NCBI GenBank assembly: GCA_012184525.1
Contig: WOFQ01000002.1
Location: 124,001 to 188,000 of the forward strand
DNA length: 64,000 bases
From: Xenoacremonium recifei
Lineage: Eukaryota; Ascomycota; Sordariomycetes; Hypocreales; Nectriaceae
Direction of reading: 5' to 3'
The position numbers and the translations under genes are program-made. Of the stretch, positions 11,020 to 24,300 are shown piece by piece (within the stretch, counting starts at the first letter, position 1; each line of letters opens with the position of its first letter). Below the pieces are notes generated by a model that worked only from the letters and a program-made list of their open reading frames with translations, searched no databases and was not told where the DNA came from.

Positions 11020-11560
11020 TGAATTTCTTGTTCATATCGAACGACGGTTGAAAGAGCGGGCTCTTGTAGAGGGAGCATATACGGATGTCTGCACATGACA
11101 ACTACGACATGGAAATTGGGCACTTCAAGGGAACACTGGATACGGACGGGCACGGAGTTTAGGAATAATGAATTTGATTTGCTTTCAAATAACTTGTATG
11201 ACAGGGACAAGTCTCATCGATTGCACAAATCAGGCCGACCAACAAACGATCGCTGTCCGTAACTTGACGTAGGGGTATTTCTAAAGTACAAAATGCAATT
11301 CCGAACATTCGGAGCCTCACCCATATAGCCACAGGCAGGTGAAAGTATATAGTAGTCTCGTCCACATCTTCCCATAATATCCCATGTGATTCCGTCCCGT
11401 GAAGCTGGTCGACATCGTGTCCATAAGCTTCGTTTCCATGCGCCGTCCAGTATATATGTATATGCATGTGTGCGTGTGCGTGTGCGTGTGCGAGCATGTG
11501 CCTGTATCCCGAATTCCACCAAACAAGGCTTGTGAAAACAACAAAACGACAGAAAGTGTT
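11020..11560. other. Convergent 3' region between F-box and C2H2 regulator genes
   Basis: 541 bp between convergent stop codons. It contains the long alternating purine-pyrimidine tract described separately. Short frames here reflect the repeat and have no recognisable product. Confidence 0.6.
11450..11492. repeat. Alternating purine-pyrimidine tract with (GTGTGC)n core
   Basis: 43 consecutive bases alternate purine and pyrimidine without a break: a TA-rich part (11450-11463), then GTGTGC hexamer units to 11492. Such tracts can adopt left-handed Z-DNA under supercoiling. It sits in the 3' region of the C2H2 regulator gene. Confidence 0.9.
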
Positions 11561-14500
11561 TTAAGAGACAGTGCCACCCGCGTTCAGGATGATGCAATTG
11601 TTGAGCAGTGTCGAACCCTCGTGCAGAAGCTCCCACCGCGTGTTCTCGAACGTATCCCGGAGAACCATCAAAAGAGCCGTGTTTGCGTTGATTCCCGTCT
11701 TGCCTTGCAAGTTTCCGGGGTTCTCAATGCTTCCAAAGTTGCCTAGGTATTCCCTCATCTGGCGTTGCTTGTCTTGGCGAGACGTTGGCTGAGGAACACT
11801 GGGACAAGGCCCTTCAAGCGCAAATCCATAGGACCACACGACGAGAGCAGCAAAATAGAGCACCCATGGGCGGTTGAGCAGAACATCGTCCCGGGCTTCG
11901 TACGGTTCGTCCAGATGGTATCCCCCGCTGTGCGTCGTTGTCCTCTTGGACGGATCGGGCAGCAGGACAGAGCTGAGGAACTTGAGTGCATAGTAAGTCG
12001 CATCTCTTGCTCTTGCCGAGTGCGCCCAGTGATCTTTGATCCGCCGTTGCGCGCTGCTGAACTCTTGCGGACCGATGGCACGGCCAAGCAGGCGCTTTGC
12101 TCGAGCAAACATCTGGCAATCAACGATATCGGCATGCATTGCCATATGCGCCAGATGGTGTAGAACAGTCCGGCTCTCGAAAACGATGTTGAACTCGTTC
12201 TTCTTTGCCGCGTCATTTTGATACGGATCAGTCGCTTCGTTTCTCTGAAGTGCCTTGTCAAAGTCGGCCTTCCACGTATCATAGGCCCGGGTCAAAGTGG
12301 CTCGCCAACGATCCCGGCCTCCCAACGCCTGAATGATCCCGCCGCCAAGCACGTTGACTTGAAGATCTCGCTGATGCATGTGCCATGAGACGCTCAACAG
12401 CCCAGCCATCAGTACAGTTCTACCAAAGGACGTCGTTTGCACTTCTTGACCACTCAAGGTTTTCTTCAGGCCCTCCAGGAAGGATATCGGTTTGATACCA
12501 TTGGACATTAGATTGGACTCGATGCGGCCAACTTCGGCACTGCTGCCTGCCCTCCATAGGGACTCGTCGCAGGGCAAGGGAAGTCGCATCTCGTGCGCGA
12601 CCATGACTGCGGAATGTCCGAACATAGTGGCATGGATAGAATCGATGATGAAAGCAGCGAAGGCGGCACGCCTGGTTGCTTCATGCGTGACCCAGTGATT
12701 CCACCACGTGTCGGGAGTTGGCGGCACCTCCGATGTAGAAGACTGTCGTGAGCCGTTTGTACTATCCAGGGGGTTCGGCGGCGAGTCGATGGTTGACTTG
12801 CCAATGAGTGAGCGACCACGACGCATCAACGTGATGGTTGTGGCGTGGTGGATGTGTGCCCGCTCGTGCAGCTCCCGGGAAGAATACATCTTCTCATACA
12901 GCTCGAGGAGGATGAGTGCTTGGAAAACCCACAGCTTCGCTGGCGGCCTGAAGTTGAAATCCATGAAGATGTCCCATCGCAGATGCCAGGCCAAAAAGTT
13001 TGACAGTTGCGCACCGGCCTTGGTTACCTTGTGTCCGTGAGTCCGGTCGAGACAAGCTGCGCCGATTGTCATCATGGCAAGGAGAAGAAGGTTCGGCGTG
13101 TTGTCGGGCGAGAACGTCGGCTTGTGAATGATGGGAATCTGTTCGCTAAAATGGTACCAGTAAGAGCCGATATATGCCTGTAGCATTCTCTTGCTGAGCA
13201 TGTGCTCCCCGTTCATGCGGTCACCTTCCAAAATGTCATCCCACTGGCGTTCGGTTGGCGAATGGGCATTCTCGTGGAAGCGGTCTTTGATGAAATCGTA
13301 CAATTCCTGACTCTTCTCTTCGGAAATGGTGGCTTCCGGAACGTTTTGGTCCAAGAGGTTATTGACTGCCATGACTTGTTGAGGACCTTGCTGAAAGTAA
13401 CCGAGAGAGGTGTTGTCCATACCCAAAAGAGGAACCGAAAATTGGTTATTCTGTAGATCGCCGTAGCTGAAGAGGTGTTAGCCTACTTTGTCATATCTCT
13501 GGAACAAAATGCTTATATTACCTCTGCATGACCTGTTGGTTCATTGGGTTCGCGTTCGGCGAGTTGAATAGATAGGCCATAAAATCTTCAGGCATTCCAA
13601 CGTATGGTGACTTATTCATGTCACCATCGCCTCCGAACACAGGCACTGTTCCTGGCATTCCCATCTGGTCGAGCATCATCATCTCACCAGCCTGCGGGTT
13701 GGCCCCTTCGTAATCTGTCGAATTGTTAGGATTGGAAAATTGTCCGGAGCCGCGAGTAACCCCTAGACCATTCGAAAATTGTGACGGACCTAGATTCATT
13801 GGCATGACGTTTGACTGAGCTACAAAGCTGGTTGTCTGTGGAGTATTGGTTGGGTTCTGGTACGGGGTGTTGGGGACCGGCGATAGGACACCGAAGGGGC
13901 TCATATTGGGCATATTCTGTCGTTGAGCAATGACAGGAGGGCTCTGCTGAGTTGGAGTTACCGCAGTCATGGCATTGCCATACCCTTGAGCCTGAGCCAT
14001 GTAACTTTCCATACCGTTGGCCATAGTTCCATTAGGATACATGCCTGGAGTTGCGACGACCATTGGAGAATAGGGGGGTGCTTGATTCTCTGGGTATGCC
14101 ACTGGCCGTTGCATCGGAGTCCCAAGTGCCCTGAAGTCTGGCGAACTCGCAGTTGGGCCGAGCATCGGAGTCATATGGCCAGCCATGGCATCCCGTTGAT
14201 TTAATTGGGAACCCTTTGCAGCGTGTCGATCCATGTGCCGTTTCAGAAGATCTCCGCGAACAAAGGTCCTGGTACAGTTGGGGAAGTTGCAGTGGTACGT
14301 CTGCTTCGAGTTGTGATTCAGCTGGTGTCGGTACCTGATTTCGAATTAGCGTATGATCGCTTCATTTGATAAAGTCAAGACTACTCACAGGTGTTCAGCT
14401 CTTGAGTAGCTCTTCCCACATCCTTCGGCATTACACTCGAATCGCTTATCAAGACCCTTGCGACTGCGACGGCGCTTCCTCGCAGGGCCAGCTCCGTCCG

Positions 14501-14723
14501 AATTGGACGAAGCGCCGTTCTGGGCGTCGTTCCCGTCATCATCTTTCCCATCTTCTATAGCCTCGTGTTTGGGCGAGCGCGTCCTCTGTCGTCCTCTGTC
14601 GTTTTGCTGCATTGCACCCATGGGCGACTGATTCTGGGCAGCACCCATAATGCCGGAGCTGGCCGGTGAAATGGGTAGAGTCGGTTTCAGTTCGCTTGGT
14701 GGCGGAGCTACTATCGATGCCAT
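11561..14723 (-). CDS. C2H2 zinc-finger transcription factor with fungal-specific regulatory domain
   Basis: Predicted 1017-residue nuclear regulator in three exons: 14389-14723, 13522-14334 and 11561-13466, with introns of 54 and 55 nt. The first intron falls inside finger 1. A basic stretch (RKRRRSRK, about 82-89) may serve as a nuclear signal. Two C2H2 fingers follow, each C-x4-C-x12-H-x3-H: Cys97/102 with His115/119 and Cys127/132 with His145/149. A long Pro/Met/Asn/Gln-rich linker comes next (about 155-380). The C-terminal half has the helical Fungal_trans type region (SKRMLQAYIGSYWYHF, QIPIIHKPTF, GAACLDRTHG). This two-finger plus regulatory-domain architecture is that of ADR1/Klf1-like factors; the target genes are unknown. 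It ends about 540 bp from the F-box gene. Confidence 0.88.
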
Positions 14724-16251
14724 GACCTGACGATGTTTCGCGACACCAATTTCAGGGTGTAGCCCAGGTTGAAGGTTTCGCTGAAACCAAGATGTAGGTC
14801 GGGTTGACGAGCGTGTACGGAAGAATAGCGAAGTCCCTTAGTAGACAAACTACAAGGCGATTATCGGAGAGGGGCCAGGATGGTCGACAGGGTAAAGAAA
14901 ACACCTCGAGGCTGGTGGCACGGTCGAGATCAAGGCGGCAAGTCGCAGAGGATCGAGGCTCGGCGGGGGCGTGACAGGCGACGGTCCGCAAGTTACACAC
15001 GATGGATTTCTCTCAGTCCTTCCCGACTAGTTGGGAGAATCGCCTACCGCATGGCAGGCAGGCAGAGGGGCCGACTCGTCGAGGTAGTCGGACGGAGGGG
15101 TCAGCGGATCTCGTGATGAAGTGGTGATATGCCGCAGCGAAACCAAGGACAACAGGGAGCGGCCTGTTAGGAAGCGCGTTGAAGCTGCTACCGAGAGTTA
15201 GCTGAGGGCATCTTGCGCGGCGCGAACGGCGAAGCACACAAGTGCGCCATAAATTGAATGGGGTTCTGATAGAGGAGGAGGAGAAGCGCGCAGCGGGAGG
15301 TATGGGGAGATTTGGATGGGAGGGACTGGGGCAGTGGGACCGAGGCTGTATCAGGATGCCGCGATGTCGCCGATGGATATAATCTGGTGTCTTGCTGAGG
15401 GCCTTTTGCCTGCATGAAGAACGCCATCTTGGAAAGCAAAGAAGGTAGTAACAACAGCAGCATGATGGAGTTGGAAAAGCGGTTCCGTGAAGTATTGCAA
15501 GGCGGCGCGAACAATCGGATGCTCAGCAAAGAGGGCCATACCAAACAGAACGGACTGCAGGACAGCGACGGCGCAATGGTCAATCGACGCGGCGAGGATG
15601 AGCTGCTGAGCTGAACACAAGATAACCCAGCGATAACCGTTATCGCATCGCGATCCTGTTGGCGGAGGCTTTCTGGAGTAAGACGTCGAAGGTTCATTCG
15701 TAGGGCCACTACCATGAGCGAGCAGCGCAAGGGAGCGACGGAAAGGCCCGTAGTGGAGTCGAAGAAACGGGCGACGGCGTTGATTGTCAAAGGTAAATGT
15801 GATAGATGAGGAAGAGAGAGGAGAGAGGTATAGGAAGTGGAAGAAGGTTTTGGGCAAGTAGAGATGGAAGCGAGAGATCGCTGCATGGGGGAACGGAGGA
15901 GGGAACGATCCGATATGGTAACAGTACCTTCCGTTTGAACAGAGCGTGTAAAAGTCGAGGTAATGCTCCGTAATAAGTTCGCAGTTGCAGGCTGGATTGG
16001 ACCTTCCTTCAATGCCTTGATCTGCTTGCCTGATCGGTTTCTCGGATCTGCAGAAGAGAACAAAAGAATGACGACGCTCAGCCCAAGACAAAAATGCACC
16101 TCAAGGCAGGGAATGCGTGCGGCGTCGAGAGGAGGACTCGAAGTGTTCTGGGGAAGTTGCAAGTCGGAGCAGCGCGTGAACGCGGGTAGTGTGGGGGTCT
16201 TATGGTAGGGGCCTGTTTGCCTGTTTGCCTTTGTTGCCTCTTCAGGCTCTC

Positions 16252-16281
16252 GAGCTGGAGCTGGAGTTGGAGTTGGAGCTG
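16252..16281. repeat. Five tandem GAGCTG/GAGTTG hexamers
   Basis: Units at 16252, 16258, 16264, 16270 and 16276 follow the pattern GAG[C/T]TG. A simple-sequence tract in non-coding DNA. Confidence 0.9.
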
Positions 16282-19200
16282 GACGGGGATAGACTGCCTG
16301 GCCTGGCCTGGGAGCTGGAAGCTGGAGAGACAGGAGCAGGAGCGATGGAGAGTGACCGAAGAAGGTGATCCATTCAGTTACTAGTAGTTGCCCATCCCAT
16401 CCCATGCCCATCCCGACCTACCGTCCAACCTTCCCAAAACCCAGGCCGGTGACTATCCACACCCATCCCTCCATCCACTTCCAACATCCACCTTTGCACT
16501 TCTCGTCCGCACCCACACCACACCCCCCGATGGACTTACTTGATTACAATGCTGCTCAAGCCGAGCCTCTGGAGAGACGCCTCTGCGCCCTGCCAACAAC
16601 CAATTCGACCGAGTCCGTGTTACTCGAGACTAGCGCTCCCCTCATGCCCACCCCCCTCACCGACCTGGACCCCTGCCATCAGCTACGAGTCCAGTCTTGA
16701 TCTCGCGCTCTCGCTCGCTCATTGCTCTCCCCCCATTTCCACTCCCATCGCCTCGCATCTTTTCCCAAGACTCGCCTGTCCTCCCCAGCCGGGGGTCCTG
16801 ATGTGCAGCACAAACTAGCGGCAGGCCCCCGGGGTCCTCCGGAGCAGAACAGGGGGTTTTGCGCTTTTAGTGAGGCCTAGGGGCGGCCTGGGACCAGGGG
16901 TTTCGCTGACGATGGAAATGGCTCGACGCCTGAGCGGCCCTGCGATGGTGGGCTCCATTGCACGGGCTCGGGCGTGCATGGGGGAGGGATTGCCCCGACT
17001 GCGCCAGGAGCCTCCGCCTCGCCTCTTCTGCCGTTCGACGACTCGGGGCGCCAGGCACGAGAGCGGGCACGAGAGCAGCATGAGCGACATGTAATCCTGT
17101 CGGTCCCGTTGGTGGCTGGCATGCTTGAGGGGGACCGCCGGGCATGGTTTCCTTCGAGCCGTCTGGCTTGTTCCCTTCCTCGCCTCAACACGGACGTCTC
17201 GCTTCCCTCCCGGACGCAGACGCTTGTTCACCGGTCAGGCTATGGCTTCCTCTAGTGAACGGGCCGCAGGACATAGCTTCATCACCACTTTTGCGACGCC
17301 TTGCTCTCTGGGTGGTATGAGGAGTGGCGTGCCCTCTGCGGCTCATCGGGGTGGAGCGCAGACGGACTCTTGGATGCCTTTGCGGTGCTTGCGCCTTTGG
17401 CTCACACTGAAACTTACACCGCAGACGCGTTCGATCAGCAGCTCAGTCCGTCGGTTCGTCAAGTCACAGTGAAAGAGGCAGGCCTTGAGTGTCGTGCGTG
17501 CCGGCGGCAACTCTGCGTCTCAGCGGGCACTGACTGGCGTTCGTTGCGCCGCTCGGGCTGCGGGACCGACGACCCCCGGCCTGGCTGGCATCCCAGAATA
17601 TGAGACATCCACCTGAGCTGCTCCCTACAAGTATGTATGCGGGGTGAAGTTCATCACAGGCTGGCAACTGGCCATGGTAGCACACCAACGTCGTCTGCAA
17701 GTCCCCCGCCGCGGATGCGCAAATTTGCATACTGGCCACGGGGAGCGTGGCCGAAGTCGCTTTTGCCCGCATGGCGAATATTATACGTGTGGGCAATTAA
17801 GGTCGTTCGGCAGCAATCAAAACGGAGAAGCTCAAGAAGCATCGCGGCGGCGTTGCAACCATGCCTCGTCCCCCCCACAGGATTCCCGCCCGCCGCGGCA
17901 CGTCCCTGTTCGACCGGGGTCCGGCTTCGAGGTGCAAAGTGGGCATCGACCTGCATGCTGATTCTCGTTATTACCGTAGTGCCTTCGACCGAGAGCTGAC
18001 GGAAGCCATCGCAGCCTTCCAAGCCCTTCTTCCGGACTATCAACGGCAGTGAGGTGCGGCGTGGGATCGTGGGCTTGCTGAGCGGGAGACTTGGTCTTCG
18101 ACGCATGAAGTATCACGATCAATTCCAATATCCCGCCAGTGATCGTCACATCGGTAGCGTCCTAACCTAACTGCTGTGGCTTGCGGATCAAGGATGAGGT
18201 TGGTTGTCAATGTCTCTGGTTCGTGTGTGCCCCCGAATGCCGCATGCGCACCCCCACGCCGTAATATACACACACAGTTTAAGCACCAATGGGAAGGTGA
18301 CTAAAGGAACATCTCGTCAGCTATTGGTCCACGCTACATCAGGAGGTTGTGATCGAGGAGAGGCGGGTGCGCAAGATGAGCGATATTCCTCCCCTCGTCG
18401 ATTCTCCCCAGCTGAGGGCAACACCGGCAGCCAGCTACTCTACACAGACAAGGATGCGCTATTTTCCCAACACTTGATTCTAGGTCCCTTCCAGCAGCTG
18501 TCTGTCTGTCCCGTGGTTTCAATGGAAGGCTTCCCGAACACAGAGCCGATCTCGAGACTGGGGCGAAGCTGAACAATTCCATCTTCGATCCACGAAGCTT
18601 TACCCACTATTACTTTATGGCTCGGAAGGACTGCAAGACTGAGAAGGTCAACACGGACATTGACCGCGGCGCGGCCCTTGCCTCTCCCACTTCCATCATC
18701 CGCCGCTAGGAAGCCAAGAGGCGCAGGAAAAAAGTCCCCCGCTGGATTATTCACCCGAGCCTCAAAACGCCCGCACGATGCCGATGTGCTTACTATCTTT
18801 GGCATCCGGCATAAGGCGTCGAGAGCCTCGAGAGAACGTGGTCGTGGAATGGCCGATCTAATTACGAACAAGTCACCGACGGTGCCAGCCTAGCGGTGAA
18901 CCACGTCTAGGCCCAAACCCAGAATGCAGGGCAATGCGTGGGAGGTGTTTTGGGTAACGCGGGATTGGAGGCGTCGCTGGACACCAGCAAAGGCCAGCGA
19001 CCTGCAGCAGCTGCAGCTTCATCATCCATGGACCGTGGCCGACCACCCCCGGATTCTGACCCTGGATGGCTTCGCTTCTCCACAATGGTCGGACTCGCCT
19101 CACTGTCTTTGGCGAAGACATTGCATGGACTCGGTGAGTCAGTTCTCCATACCCCGTACTTTGTACGGAGGTGCATACGTATCGGATCTCAAGGGATAGG

Positions 19201-20183
19201 GCGCAAATTTCTGCTCGCCTCGCCCTTATCCTCGCCATCTCAAGGGACCCTGATTTGTCCACCTCAGTCAATTTGATAATTCCGGTTCGTGTGGAAGAGA
19301 TTCGCTTATCTCCCACTTCGGGCCAAGCACCGGCTTCCGCGGTGTCATTCACACATCAAAACGGTTGTACCTACGTAACGACTCTGTCTGGCTATTTCGA
19401 AACCTTCAGCTGGGTGACTTGAGGCGTAGGGCGCTTGCGCACCCCTAGACTTTCATTGACCTCTGGGACAAGGATGGAATCTGATAAGATGGTGTGAACT
19501 GGATCCGGCCATCGTGTGAATCGACGATGCCCTCACCAAGTGGCTCTTGGGGCGCGAGGATAGCCGCCGGCACCGGGGGTCTGGTACTGCATCTCAGCAA
19601 GGTAACCTCCCTCATGCAATATCCCACATGAGCGCTGTGCTCCGTATGGGGGGGAGATATCGACAGCCTATTGGCCTCACTTGCATGGGGGAGAAGGCAT
19701 CCAGAAGAGTCAGCCGCTGTTGTCGACGCATAACGTCCTGAACCGGCGCTTGGTTGCGTCCCTTGATCCAAAGATGGTATCTCTGGCTCTCTGGCGTCCA
19801 AATTCGGGTGATACAACTTACGTACTGATCAACCGCAATCAGGAAAAGCGTGTCAGGTTTGTTGAGAGGGTGACCCTGGTTAGAGACCGCCTCATTCATC
19901 TGCCGCAGCTCGATCACCAACAACGCCCATCGAGGACTGCGAACAGGCTACAAACTAATGACGCTAGGGACCGCTAGAGGAGGGGGGATCTCCAAGAGTA
20001 TCGCGACGCCAATAGCTGATCAGGGTCTCTGCCGCTTGATTTGCTGCGCCAACGTTGCCCAAAAAGCAAAGCTTGGGTGTTAGTTGGATGCGTGTCGATG
20101 AAAACGAGACGGACTCAAAGCGCCACGCGCGTCGAAACCGAGCTACTACGGAGAGCTGCGGAGCAAGCAAGGAAAGGAGAGAA

Positions 20184-20439
20184 CCAGCCCAGCCCAGCCC
20201 AGCCCAGCTAAAGAGCCGGAGATGCATGAACACGGAGATTTTTGAGGTAAGGGAGAGCGCGGCGGCGCACGGCGAGGCGCGAGTTGGGGTCGCCGGCGGC
20301 GAAGCGCGGGATTCCGGCGGGCAGAGGTGGGCGGCAGAGCGCGGATGAAGAACCTCAGATGTCGATCTGCGTCTGGACGACACCGAGAGGCGGAGCTGGG
20401 TGTGACGGCGATGATGCACCAGCCCAGCCCAGCCCAGCC
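20184..20439. repeat. Two CCAGC-type pentamer tracts
   Basis: CCAGC-type pentamers repeat without interruption at 20184-20208, and the same unit recurs at 20419-20439. A shorter copy occurs far away at 43945-43957. Low-complexity G/C-rich DNA; no coding context. Confidence 0.85.
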
Positions 20440-21357
20440 GGGCCAGCCAGATGCCCTCTGCTGGCGATTCGAAGCTCGAGACTGCCGTGCCGTCGCAACC
20501 CCGGAGTTGGAGTTGTTCTCTAAGTGGTCCACTCCGGGAACGGAGCGTGGGCGCCGTGGGGATCGTGGGGGTTTCTGGGCTTTGCTTTGCATTGCTTTGC
20601 TTTGCTGTGCAGATGGAACCAGGCTGCTGGGCTTCCACCGCCTGGGCCATGTTCTGGGCGTGTCGTGTGATGGGCTTCCAGAGGGAATAATTGTCGCGGG
20701 TGCCGTGACTTGGCCCGTGGGATGGAGCCATCATCGAAAGACACGGCGACACGACGACGCCTGCACGCTTGTTCGAGGCCCATTCTAGAACCTCTCACTG
20801 GCTCTGCGTGAGGCTGACATCAGAGTTTTCCTGTCTCCTTTTCCACTCGGCATCGTCACCGCAGCCGCCATCTTCGCTGTCATTGGCGCTCTTGTCGTTC
20901 ATCCCGCTTGTTCTTCAGCCCGCAGTGAGGAGCCAGCGTCGACCATGGCCGAGGGCCTCCCACGCAGTGTGCAGAAGCGCCATCGACGATGCCTTATGCG
21001 GGACTCGTCAAAGGCGGTCGACGAAGCTGTCGTCATAGCGTTGGTTCGGTGTCATGACGGGACCGTGTGAGTTGGAGATCAGAAATTCGCGGCTAAAGCG
21101 CGGGAGGTGACCTTCCAGCGGCTCGATCCACTCCCGTCGGGCGGTACGGTACGGGAATTTTTTAGGCGCAATAGCACATGGTGATTTGCTCTCCGCCTAG
21201 CACTCGTTTCCCTTGAGACACATGTATAATTTTTTTTCTTCAAACATCTTATCATTTGATTGGTTTTAAAACATTCTAATATATCCTTTGAAAATCCGGA
21301 AGACAATATTCAAAGCTACCTAACCCCGACTTGAAACAAAATTCCCTTTTACTCTAA

Positions 21358-24300
21358 TTAGCCTCTCTTAGTTCCCCAGGACCTTACTCTGAAGATGTAG
21401 TAGAGAGTAACAGTAGCAAACGTATTGAAAATAAAATAGCACCAGAAAATCCCATAATTGCGCCAGCGATCATCCCAAGAGATTCCACGGGCAGCTAGAT
21501 ATTGGTCTGCAGATGACAGAGAGCAGTACTCGCAGCCAGAAGTGGCTTCAGGGTTATAGAGCTGACCGGCTGCTATCTCAAGGTACTTGGCAAAGTATTC
21601 GCCACATGTTTGACCTGTAGGGGGATCGAGAACGCTGAGCTCGCTGTTGGAGCATTCCACAACCCGTCCATGAAGAGCAGTGCTGCTGATGCCGCTGATA
21701 TAATATGTAAAAGGTGACACGCGGTACATAAAGATCCAAAACCCTGGCAATGCATCCGGTGGTTGCAACACGCCATTGAATAAGAACGAGAGGCCAAACA
21801 TGAGAATGGCAAGCATCGCACCCAACGCGGGATCGGGAATGGCAGCAACAACCATCTGGGCCATGCTGGCGGCGTAGATATAGAATTGAACGACAAAAAG
21901 AAGGACGAGACCTTGACTCTCGGAAGTCGTGGTAGAGCCAAACACGGCGTAATAGAAGGCCGACCAAGCGCAGATTCCGACGAAAACCTGGTACGGGAAC
22001 TCGACAAGGATTTGTGAAAGAATGAAGACTTTCCATGAGTATGTCCGTGAAGGGCGCTCTCGAACTTCGAACAGACTCCTTTGATTGACAAACTTCGGCA
22101 TGATCTGGTTGACGAGCGTTGAAAAAATGGTACAGAGGAGAAATACGCTGAAAAGAGCGTTCTGAAGACCTTGTTGCGAAGTGTTGGACTTCCAAAAGGT
22201 GAAGCCGATAAACAGGCCTGATGCTATGCCCAAAAGGAATTTCGAGTAGATGTACTCTGGTTGTCGATAATATTGTTGGAAAGCCCGGACGGCTACGAAG
22301 CGAAATTGCTTGTAGATAGGCAATGCAAATTCCGAGTCTAAGCTGGTCTCGACAGCCTGATCGGTTGGATACTTGGAAGGATCCTGCAATCGTTCAAGCT
22401 CATTCAAAACCTCTCGCTTTTCCGGGCTCGCGTTCCATATCTCGACCCAGTTGAGATCCACGGCACCTCTTCCGGAAACCATTTCAAGGATGTATTCAGC
22501 AGGATTCTGTGATCCCTTGCAAGCCGGAGCTCCATTTCGCGAGAAATACTCGAGCAATGCCCGAGAGCTGGGCCCAATACCTCCGAAGTACACAGTCTTC
22601 CCGCCCTGTGCAAGGAAAAGAAGTCGATCGAAAGTTTGAAACAAAAGAGCGCTTGGCTGGTGTATCGTAGCCAAGATTGCTTGGCCACTGTTTGCCAACT
22701 TTCGGAGAAACGAGCAAATGATCCACGAGCTTTGGGAGTCTAGCCCGCTTGTAGGTTCATCTAAGAAGACGAGCAATGTAGGTTTGGCCACGAGCTCCAC
22801 GCCGATACTGAGCAATTTTCTCTGTTCAACGTTGAGACCTTCTCCTGGAACACCAATGATAGCCTCTGCGAAGTCTTCCATCTTAAGCATCCGGATCACC
22901 TCCTCGACGTATTCGTATTTTTCACTCTTAGGAGTCGACTCGGGTTGGCGTAGCATGGCGCTGAAACGAAGGGCTTCTCGTACAGTCGCTGTCTCCAGGT
23001 GTAGATCCTGTTGTTGGACGTATCCAGTTCTGCGTTGGAAGCTGGCAGACAAAGCCTTGCCATTTACTGTCACATCTCCCGTCACTACCCCGATCGAAAC
23101 ACGTCGAGCTAGAACATCCAGCAGTGTGGTTTTACCTGCCCCTGAAACTCCCATCAGAGCTGTCAATGTGCCCGGTCGAACCCACCCATTCACATCGTCA
23201 AGGAGTCGCCTTGTTCCTTCTTTGACAGGGATGTCATAGGTGAGACCTCTCCAAGCTAGAATATCACTTTGCTCGGGCAGGTGCATAACCTCATCGTCGG
23301 AAGACATCTCTAGTGTTTGGCTCTTCCGTAGAGTTTCGATGTCGCCACTTTTCATAACTCGCCGGGCATGCCAAGGTAGAAAAACGAGGGCTTCAGCCTT
23401 CGATCTGGTGGCTTTGTTGGATTCAGTTGCAATGAGATAGGTGAAATGGAAGAAGAGCATGAATGCTAGAAGAATTCCATAATTTCGCCAAAGGTTTGAA
23501 TAATGGTACCCGTAGCTGTCCTTGAGGAAGTTGTCTCCAAGGACGTAGGTCTCGCCGGGAATAGCACCTACGGTAGAGCAAACAAATGAATTTCCAGTAC
23601 CATAAGAGGGTATAAGCCCATCACAAGGGAACTGTCTTCCATGGAACTCGTTGCTCATGAGTGCCTCGAATGCGTAGAAGACTGGGTTGATCCATCGAAT
23701 CCAGGCAAACCAAGGATGCATATATGACTGGGGTATTGTGAATCCAGCGTATACTATGATGCAAAGCATCGCGATTCCAGCTAACCCCATTGCTTGACCG
23801 ATGGATTTGGTAGAAGCTGCCAGAGTCCTGAAAAAGCCTGACATGGTAAGAACAGCAGTGAGGAGAAATAGATAGAAAATAAAGAACGATGATGCTTGTC
23901 GGCGCAGGTCGGTCATGAAATAGAGGACTATGCTGAACATCGAGCATCTCAATAGCTTGATGGGCAAGTCGACGAGGGAACTTGCGAGAGCTTCCGTAAA
24001 CGGGTGGACAAAGGCGTATCTGGCCTGCTTTTCAACAATCTTCCGCTGACTATACAGCTGCATGATCTCGTTGATTGTAATCAAAGTGTTCATGAGAACT
24101 GATAAGAATATGACGGCTCCTTTTTGGAAAAAAGCGTTGGTGCTGTTCGGAGAGTTGTAGAAAAGCGACCCAATGATCAAGGAAAGGACGACTTGAATGG
24201 CAAAAGTTGAAAAGACCGTGGGTACATCGTTCCGCATCCTCTGATAGGCTCTCCGAGAGCAAAGGCCAAGTTGCATGGGGACAGAGAGAAGGTATGGGCT

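Larger units (their letters stand above)
14724..21357. other. 6.6-kb interval without a recognisable gene
   Basis: I see no gene that can be supported here. The part next to 14724 is C/T-rich on the minus strand and is probably the leader and promoter of the C2H2 regulator; long minus-strand frames at 15188-16411 and 15351-16091 overlap each other, are compositionally biased and look like chance. Hexamer and pentamer repeats occur at 16252-16281, 20184-20208 and 20419-20439. The last 200 bp (21160-21357) turn abruptly AT-rich before the ABC transporter stop codon. No tRNA-like internal promoter boxes were found. Confidence 0.5.

Noticed and set aside
15188..16411. 407-codon minus-strand open frame (and the overlapping 246-codon frame at 15351-16091)
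   Set aside because: The two long frames overlap in different phases in C/T-rich DNA, have biased composition, no recognisable domain and no splice partner; they look like chance frames in a leader or promoter region.
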